From Thermoleophilum album (GTDB lineage Bacteria > Actinomycetota > Thermoleophilia > Solirubrobacterales > Thermoleophilaceae), in NCBI RefSeq assembly GCF_028867705.1, contig NZ_CP066171.1:372001-436000 (forward strand): 64,000 bases of DNA, read 5' to 3'. The position numbers and the translations under genes are program-made. Positions 58,956 through 64,000 of this stretch are shown here, piece after piece; positions within the stretch are counted from its first letter, which is position 1; each line of letters opens with the position of its first letter. The notes under the pieces were generated by a model, which was not told the DNA's origin, made no database searches, and was given only the letters and a program-made list of their open reading frames with translations.

Positions 58956-61142
58956 GTGCACGCCGGGCTGTTCGAGATCTGGGCCGCGCGCCTCTGGAAC
59001 GTCTTCAACGAAGGGCGTCCCTTCAGCGTCGTCTATCCGCAGCTCGTGCTCGCTTGCGCGCTGCCGCTGGGGCTCGCGCCGGACGGTCCCTACGTAGCCG
59101 CATCTGGCGCGGCGCTGGTCTTTTCGCTCGTCTCCGCCCGCTACCAGTTCCCCTTGCGCGGGCGCGCGCTCTTGTGGCTTGCCGCGATCGCAGGAGTGGC
59201 GCTGCTCAAGCCGTGGCGCGCGCCGGGAATGCTCGCCGGGGCGCTTGGCGGCTACGTCTTCTTCACCGTCGTCGTGTGGGGCACCGTCTACTACCGCTTG
59301 CGTACCGGGGCGCCCTGGACGAACTTTTTGCGCTTCTGGCGTCTTGTCCTCACGAACTCGGACCCGACGAGCGGCAACGCGCTCGAGCAGGTCCCCAAGC
59401 TCGTGCTCGCGCTCGGTGCCGCCACGACCGCGGCGCTCGAGCCGGCCGCGGTCGCCGGGCCACGGATCGGCTTGGCTGCGGTGCTTGTCGCAGCGCTGGG
59501 CGCGTTCTGGCAGCGGCGTTTCGAGCGCCGGCTGCCGCCCTATCCCGAGCGCATGGCGGCCAGCGCGACCCCGGGCTCGCGCCTCGCCGAGCGCGTCTAC
59601 GTGATCGTTGTCGACGGCCTCAACCGCGAGCGCTTCTGGCAGGCGCACGCCCCGCACCTCGACCAGCTCTTCCGTTCGGGTACCGAGTACCTGGGCGTCG
59701 AGCCTGCCTACCCGGCCCGCACCGTCGTCTGCTTCTCGTCGATGCTGACCGGGGCCACCCCCGCCGAGCACGGTATGCGCTCGAACTTCGCGCCGCGTCT
59801 TGGCGTGCGTTGCGAGTCGCTTTTCGACACCCTCGAGCGCGCGGGCATGCGCGGCCGCCTGGTCGGTATCGCCCACCTGCTCGACCCGTTCCCCGGCGGC
59901 GAGGTGAGCACCGTCACGTCCGTGCAAGCGACCGCGGCGATCGACCGTTCGCTGGTCGCCGAGGGCCTGCGTGTGGTGCGCGAAGAGGATCCCGAGCTGC
60001 TCGTTCTGCAGCTGCTCGCCACCGACCAGATCGGGCACGTGCGCGGAGTGCGCAACCGCGAGTACCTCGAGCAGCTCGAGCGGTCGGATGCGTTGGTCGG
60101 AGAGTTCCTCGCCCAGCTCGCGGCGCTCGGCAAGCTCGATCGGGCCACGGTGATCGTCATGGCCGACCACGGGCAGGGTCGGGGCATCGGCGGCCACGGC
60201 CATCTCGACTGGGGCGAGCGGCCGGTGCCGTTCGCGATCTGGGGGAGGGGTGCGGTACCGGGCGCCGTCGTGCGGGGACAGCGGTCGGTGCTGGAGCTCG
60301 CGGCGACCGTCGCCGCACTGCTCGGCGTTCCAGCCCCAAACGCGGCACGTGGACGACCGCTCGTGCCGCAGCTCGAGCCACCCGGAGCGGTCGAACCGTC
60401 GCTGCGCGGACGTGCCCTCGCCGTGGTGCCGGCGCGCAACGAGGAGACCACGATCGGTGCGGTGCTCGCAGCGGTGCCGAAACGCGCCTGCGGTTTCGAG
60501 CTCGACCTGCTCGTCGTCGACGATGGCTCGACCGACGCCACCGCCCGTATCGCCCGCGAGGCGGGAGCGCGCGTCCTCGCCCACGGCCGCGGCCGCGGCC
60601 TGGGCGCGGCGCTGCGCAGCGGCTTGGCTGTCGCGCGCGACGAGGACTACGACGCCTGCGTCTACCTCGACGCCGACGGCGAGTACGACGCGCGCGAGAT
60701 CCCCCGTCTGCTCGACCCGATCGCGCGCCGGCGCGCCGACTACGTGGTCGGCAGTCGCTTCCTCGGGCGGCGCGAAGGGATGACGTGGCATCGCGCGCTC
60801 ACCAACCGCATCGGCAGCGCGGTGCTCGGAAGCCTCATGGGCGGGCGTGTGGTGACCGACGGGCAGAGCGGTTTCCGCGCCTTTTCGAAGCGGGCGCTGC
60901 AGGCCGCGCGAATCCGCCACGACTACAACTACGCCCAGGTGCTGACGCTCGCGCTGTGGGGCGCGGGCATCGAGCCGCTCGAAGTGCCGATCGGCTGGCG
61001 GCGGCGCAGCACCGGGCGCTCGTTCGTGCGCTACCCCGAGTACTTGGCACGGGTGCTGCCGGCGGTCTGGCGAGAGTGGCGGAGTTCGCTAGCAGCGAGA
61101 AAAGCCGCCAGAGCGAGCGCGCAGCCAAGCGCCAGCAGGTAG
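58956..61142 (+). CDS. fusion of membrane domain, alkaline-phosphatase-superfamily domain and GT2 glycosyltransferase
   Basis: 728 residues from GTG 58956. Residues 1-190 have several hydrophobic helices. Residues 205-475 are a nucleotide pyrophosphatase/phosphodiesterase-type domain: YVIVVDGLNRERF, the nucleophile Thr in PARTVVCFSSMLTG (about 257), LATDQIGHVRG and VMADHGQGRGIGGHGHLDWG. Residues 487-728 are a GT2 glycosyltransferase with VVPARNEETT, VVDDGSTDATA and the DxD-type YLDADGEYD, closest to dolichyl-phosphate sugar synthase-like GT2 enzymes. A phosphatase and a glycosyltransferase in one chain suggest envelope polymer or lipid-linked sugar turnover. The start follows an iron-box-like operator. 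The 3' end overlaps the GT-C gene by 112 bases. Confidence 0.85.
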   Translation: MHAGLFEIWAARLWNVFNEGRPFSVVYPQLVLACALPLGLAPDGPYVAASGAALVFSLVSARYQFPLRGRALLWLAAIAGVALLKPWRAPGMLAGALGGYVFFTVVVWGTVYYRLRTGAPWTNFLRFWRLVLTNSDPTSGNALEQVPKLVLALGAATTAALEPAAVAGPRIGLAAVLVAALGAFWQRRFERRLPPYPERMAASATPGSRLAERVYVIVVDGLNRERFWQAHAPHLDQLFRSGTEYLGVEPAYPARTVVCFSSMLTGATPAEHGMRSNFAPRLGVRCESLFDTLERAGMRGRLVGIAHLLDPFPGGEVSTVTSVQATAAIDRSLVAEGLRVVREEDPELLVLQLLATDQIGHVRGVRNREYLEQLERSDALVGEFLAQLAALGKLDRATVIVMADHGQGRGIGGHGHLDWGERPVPFAIWGRGAVPGAVVRGQRSVLELAATVAALLGVPAPNAARGRPLVPQLEPPGAVEPSLRGRALAVVPARNEETTIGAVLAAVPKRACGFELDLLVVDDGSTDATARIAREAGARVLAHGRGRGLGAALRSGLAVARDEDYDACVYLDADGEYDAREIPRLLDPIARRRADYVVGSRFLGRREGMTWHRALTNRIGSAVLGSLMGGRVVTDGQSGFRAFSKRALQAARIRHDYNYAQVLTLALWGAGIEPLEVPIGWRRRSTGRSFVRYPEYLARVLPAVWREWRSSLAARKAARASAQPSASR

Positions 61143-62455
61143 GGCCAGGCCGACCCGGTGCCGTAGAGCGGGAGGGCGTCGACGAGCGGGCCGAGCGGCG
61201 CCGTCTCCGGACGCCCGATCACGAGGCCGCCACCGCTGCGGGCCCGCCACCACACCGCGACGCTCGCAGCGATTCCGAGCCCGCCGAGCAGCAGCGCCGT
61301 GCGCGGCAGCCGCCGCGTGCCCCACGCCACCAGCGGTACGGCGAGCGGCAGACAGGCGACGAGATGGCGGGGCGGAAACCAAAAGCCGAACATCGTCGGG
61401 GCGAGCAGCGCCGCGACGGCGAGCTGCGCGCCGCAAACGGCGGCGCAGAGAGCCGCGCAGCGGTCGGCACGCGCCTGCTCGGGAAGCGCTCGCGCGAGCC
61501 GTTGGCGGCGCGAGGCGCGCAACAGGTACACGCCGGCAAAGGCGAGCGCGAAGATCGGCGCCCAGCGCAGAAGCCCGTAGTCACGGTCGAGAAAGAGCGC
61601 CGCGAAGCGGTAGACGCGCTCGAGATAGCCGGTTGGGAACGCCGCGTCGGTGGCGCTCTCGCCGGCACGGTCGGCGGCGTAGGGGCTGAGACCGCCGTAG
61701 AGGGTGCGGTTCACCTGCACGTACGCAACGGCAGCGACAGCGAGCACGTTGACGAACAAAGCGGCGAGCCGCGGTCGGCGCGAGCGCGCCAGCGTGCGCC
61801 ACAGCCACACCGCGACGACCGCACCGGGGAGCACGAACTTGGTGCCAAGCCACGGCAGCGCCGCGATCGCGAGCGCGCCGGCCAGCACCTCGCGCGCGCG
61901 CGGTCGCTGTTCGGCGGCGCGCACGGCGACCGTGACCGCCACGGCCAGCAGAAGCGCCGCCGGGAGCTCCGGGTAGACCGCGGTCGAATAGGCGAGGAGG
62001 GGCGGCGAGAGGAAGACCGCGACCGTCGCGCCGGCCGCCCACGGATCGGGCACGACACGGCGCGCGAGCTGGTAAACGACGAGCGCGCACAGCGCGGCGA
62101 GCAGGGCAAGGAACGCTTCGACGGCGCGCGCGCCGCCGACTGCGTAGGCGGGGGCGATCAAAAGCGGCATCCCGACACCGTGCGGTTCGAGCAGCGCGCC
62201 GTCGGCGCCGGGCTCGCCGTGCTGGTCGAGTGCGTAGGGGTAGAAGGGACGGTAGGCGCGGTTCTTGTACTCGTCGGAGACGTCTAGGTCGCCGTCGTGG
62301 ACGAGCGAGTGGGCGGCGAGGAGATAGTGCGGCTCGTCGCCGCCGAACTCCGAGGTGCCGAACGCCTTCAGGCCGATCGTCGACAGATAGACCCCGAAAC
62401 AGAGCAGGAACAAAAGCAAGCAGCTTCGCCGCAGCGACCGCCTAGTGCCCGCCAC
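61031..62455 (-). CDS. GT-C-type membrane glycosyltransferase
   Basis: A 474-residue protein with about ten hydrophobic helices. After the first helix (CLLLFLLCFGVYLSTIG) an outer loop carries the acidic pair D40-E41 in GGDEPHY, as in lipid-phosphate-sugar-dependent mannosyl/arabinosyltransferases. Further helices follow from LLIAPAYAVGG to WPYLLALGCALALAAFLA. It is convergent with the phosphatase-GT2 fusion, whose GT2 half resembles a dolichyl-phosphate-mannose synthase: the two could be maker and user of a lipid-linked sugar (inference). The C-terminal 25 residues lie in overlap. Confidence 0.8.
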   Translation of the reverse strand: MAGTRRSLRRSCLLLFLLCFGVYLSTIGLKAFGTSEFGGDEPHYLLAAHSLVHDGDLDVSDEYKNRAYRPFYPYALDQHGEPGADGALLEPHGVGMPLLIAPAYAVGGARAVEAFLALLAALCALVVYQLARRVVPDPWAAGATVAVFLSPPLLAYSTAVYPELPAALLLAVAVTVAVRAAEQRPRAREVLAGALAIAALPWLGTKFVLPGAVVAVWLWRTLARSRRPRLAALFVNVLAVAAVAYVQVNRTLYGGLSPYAADRAGESATDAAFPTGYLERVYRFAALFLDRDYGLLRWAPIFALAFAGVYLLRASRRQRLARALPEQARADRCAALCAAVCGAQLAVAALLAPTMFGFWFPPRHLVACLPLAVPLVAWGTRRLPRTALLLGGLGIAASVAVWWRARSGGGLVIGRPETAPLGPLVDALPLYGTGSAWPYLLALGCALALAAFLAASELRHSRQTAGSTRAKYSG

Positions 62456-62459
62456 GCCG

Positions 62460-63593
62460 CTAGCAGCCGAGCGCCCGCGCGATCACGAGCTGCTGGACCT
62501 CGTCGGTTCCTTCGCCGATCGTCAAGATCTTCGCGTCGCGGTAGTAGCGGCAGACGGGGTACTCCTCGATGTAGCCGTAGCCGCCGTGGATCTGCACCGC
62601 CTCTTCGCAGGCACGGACGGCCACGCGCCCGCTTTTCAGCTTCGCCTGGGCGGCGGCGAGCGTGAACGGCTTGCCTTGGTCTTTCAGGACCGCCGCCTTG
62701 TAGGTGAGGAGCCGGGCGGCTTCGATCTCGGCCGAGATGTCGGCGAGCTTCATCTGGATCGCCTGGAACTTGGAGATCGGTTTGCCGAACGCCTGGCGCT
62801 CGCGCGCGTAGGCGAGCGCCTCGTCGAACGCCCCCTGGGCGAGACCGACCGCCAGCGCCGACACCGAGATGCGACCGCCGTCGAGCGTCGCTAGGAACTG
62901 ACGGAAGCCCGCGCCACGCTCACCGAGCAGGTGGTCTTCGGGCACGCGCGCACCGTCGAAGGCGAGCGGTCGCGTGTCGGAGGCGTTCCAGCCCATCTTG
63001 CGGTAGGGCGGACCGATCGTGTAGCCGGGCGTTCCGTTTGGGACGACGATGTTCGAGATTTCGTCTGGCCCGGTGCGCGCGGTGATCGTGACGAGCGCGC
63101 TGATCTCGGTGCCGGCGTTGGTGATGAACTGCTTGGCACCGTCGATCACCCACTCGCCGTTCTCGAGCCGCCCCGTGGTGCGTGTGTTGCCGGCGTCCGA
63201 GCCGGCTTCCGGTTCGGTCAGACCGAAGGCGGCGAGCCGCCGGCCCGAGCAGAGGTCGGGAAGCCAGCGCTCCTTCTGCGCGGTCGTTCCGTAGGCATAG
63301 ATCGGGTAGGTACCGAGGCTCGTGTGCGCAGCGACCGTGATCGCCAGCGACGCGTCGACGCGCGCGAGCTCCTCGATCACGAGCGCGTACGAAAGCGTGT
63401 CGGCTCCTCCGCCGCCCCACTCCTGCGGGTAGGGGACACCCATCAGCCCGAGGTCGGCCAGCTTGGCGACGAGCTCGTAGGGGAAGCGCTTTTGTTCGTC
63501 GAGCTCGGGCGCCAGCGGACGCACCTCCTGCTCGGCGAACTCGCGCGCGAGCGCGCGGATCGCCCGTTGCTCGTCCGTGAGCTCGAAGTGCAC
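62460..63593 (-). CDS. acyl-CoA dehydrogenase
   Basis: A 377-residue FAD enzyme for the first step of beta-oxidation or branched-chain acyl-CoA oxidation. Motifs: FGLTEPEAGSDAGNT, WVIDGAKQFITNAG, ERQAFGKPISKFQAIQMKLADI and RYYRDAKILTIGEGTDEVQ, with the likely catalytic Glu at about 361. GTG 63593 gives the usual VHFELTDEQRAIRALAREFAE start. The 5' neighbour on the same strand (63613-) ends 19 bases before. Substrate chain length is not predictable. Confidence 0.94.
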   Translation of the reverse strand: MHFELTDEQRAIRALAREFAEQEVRPLAPELDEQKRFPYELVAKLADLGLMGVPYPQEWGGGGADTLSYALVIEELARVDASLAITVAAHTSLGTYPIYAYGTTAQKERWLPDLCSGRRLAAFGLTEPEAGSDAGNTRTTGRLENGEWVIDGAKQFITNAGTEISALVTITARTGPDEISNIVVPNGTPGYTIGPPYRKMGWNASDTRPLAFDGARVPEDHLLGERGAGFRQFLATLDGGRISVSALAVGLAQGAFDEALAYARERQAFGKPISKFQAIQMKLADISAEIEAARLLTYKAAVLKDQGKPFTLAAAQAKLKSGRVAVRACEEAVQIHGGYGYIEEYPVCRYYRDAKILTIGEGTDEVQQLVIARALGC

Positions 63594-63612
63594 GCGCGGA
63601 TCGTAGCCCGCG

Positions 63613-64000
63613 CTACAGGCAGCGGACGACGAGCCGCACCCGTCCCGGTGCTGACGTGGTAGCAGCCGCGCTGCGCGGGGAACGCAAAAGCGGCACGATC
63701 TCGGCGCCCGCGGGTCCTTCGGCGAACGCGGCGAGCGCCGTCGAACGGGACGGGCATCGCGTAACGACGGTGTCGGAGCGCCGCAAGGTGCGCTCGATCG
63801 CGACGTCCCGGGTGCGGAGTGCGACGCTGCTAGGACGCCCGCCACGCTCGACTCGGAAACGCGCCGGCAGGCAGCGCGCCCAGCCAGCCACCCTCGCGCC
63901 TGCGCCCGGCTCCGCCGGCTCGGGCGCGAAGACAACGCTCGCCTGCGAGCGGCTTCCACGCACCGCGACGACACGCGCGCCTCGTGGCGGCAACTCGTAA
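63613..64000 (-). CDS. C-terminal end of a probable secreted or beta-rich protein (partial, runs off right edge)
   Basis: The frame is open from the edge to a stop at 63613, about 128 residues visible. It has beta-strand character (ARVVAVRGSRSQASVVFAPEP, GWARCLPARFRVERGG, TRDVAIERTLRRSDTVVTRC) with Cys residues, reminiscent of the secreted beta-domain protein at 20741. No family is recognised. It precedes the acyl-CoA dehydrogenase by 19 bases on the same strand. The opposite strand also has an open frame (63656-64000), which is Arg/Ala/Pro-rich and looks like a shadow. Confidence 0.5.
   Translation of the reverse strand, partial: YELPPRGARVVAVRGSRSQASVVFAPEPAEPGAGARVAGWARCLPARFRVERGGRPSSVALRTRDVAIERTLRRSDTVVTRCPSRSTALAAFAEGPAGAEIVPLLRSPRSAAATTSAPGRVRLVVRCL

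Noticed and set aside
58929-60920. 663-codon minus-strand frame over the phosphatase-GT2 fusion
   Set aside because: Antisense shadow; composition is Arg/Glu/Ala/Gly without folds, while the plus strand carries clear motifs.
59054-62287. 1077-codon plus-strand frame
   Set aside because: Runs out of phase through the fusion gene and antisense to the GT-C gene; composition is Arg/Ala-rich with no motif.

Overview
The window is very GC-rich, densely coding bacterial DNA with many GTG and TTG starts and weak Shine-Dalgarno sequences. The gene set (short SigA-type sigma factor, KorAB 2-oxoacid:ferredoxin oxidoreductase, EgtB/EgtD ergothioneine enzymes, F420-type luciferase-like oxidoreductase, GH57/GT4 glucan genes, paired Get3/ArsA-like ATPases) points to Actinomycetota. 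The ParA/FtsZ-like pair and the secreted Cys-repeat proteins suggest class Thermoleophilia (Thermoleophilum or Solirubrobacterales relatives). The class assignment is inference. I see no rRNA, tRNA, CRISPR array, intact insertion sequence or prophage.

Layout. 1-2.7 kb: a partial ECF sigma factor fused to an anti-sigma zinc finger and a membrane segment, then a secreted Cys-repeat protein. 3-8 kb: flavin monooxygenase, aldehyde dehydrogenase, two small membrane proteins and a PfkB kinase. 8-14.3 kb: pntAA-pntAB-pntB, divergent from korA-korB. 14.5-22.2 kb: methyltransferase, mtnA operon, two medium-chain dehydrogenases, a lipase-like hydrolase, a secreted protein and a glyoxalase. 22.3-27.3 kb: thiolase, an ergothioneine block with dodecin, and an LLM oxidoreductase. 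27.4-33.5 kb: glpX, diguanylate cyclase, primary sigma factor with a clear terminator, and pilT. 33.6-41.8 kb: an S55 (SpoIVB-type) protease, a HEPN-like unknown, two Get3-like ATPases, parA and an N-terminally extended ftsZ. 41.8-49.4 kb: gamma-glutamyltransferase, photolyase, and a methyltransferase-GH57-GT4 set resembling the mycobacterial methylglucose lipopolysaccharide locus. 49.4-50.3 kb: a lower-GC patch with a helix-turn-helix remnant. 50.3-64 kb: acyltransferase, ABC transporter, site-2 protease, meaB, a second GGDEF protein, a Fur/VIT iron divergon, an alkaline-phosphatase/GT2 fusion, a GT-C enzyme, acyl-CoA dehydrogenase and a partial gene at the edge.

How the genes fit together. 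KorAB makes reduced ferredoxin, and the transhydrogenase links NADH, NADPH and proton motive force. Monooxygenase, alcohol and aldehyde dehydrogenases, acyl-CoA dehydrogenase, thiolase and MeaB fit growth on oxidised hydrocarbons, fatty acids or branched/odd-chain acids. GlpX supplies gluconeogenic sugar phosphate. Ergothioneine, dodecin, photolyase and glyoxalase are protective. Iron control appears to act through a palindrome (TTAGG-NNC-ACCT-WA) found at the fur/VIT promoter and before the phosphatase-GT2 fusion. A related core lies before korA.

The observations I consider least explained are the shared iron-type operator, the extended FtsZ translationally overlapped with ParA, the zinc-finger sigma fusion, the tail-anchored protein with three copies of a 22-residue repeat, and the phosphatase-GT2 fusion. 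Several -10-like boxes (TACGCT type) sit only 6-14 bases before start codons, suggesting frequent leaderless transcripts.
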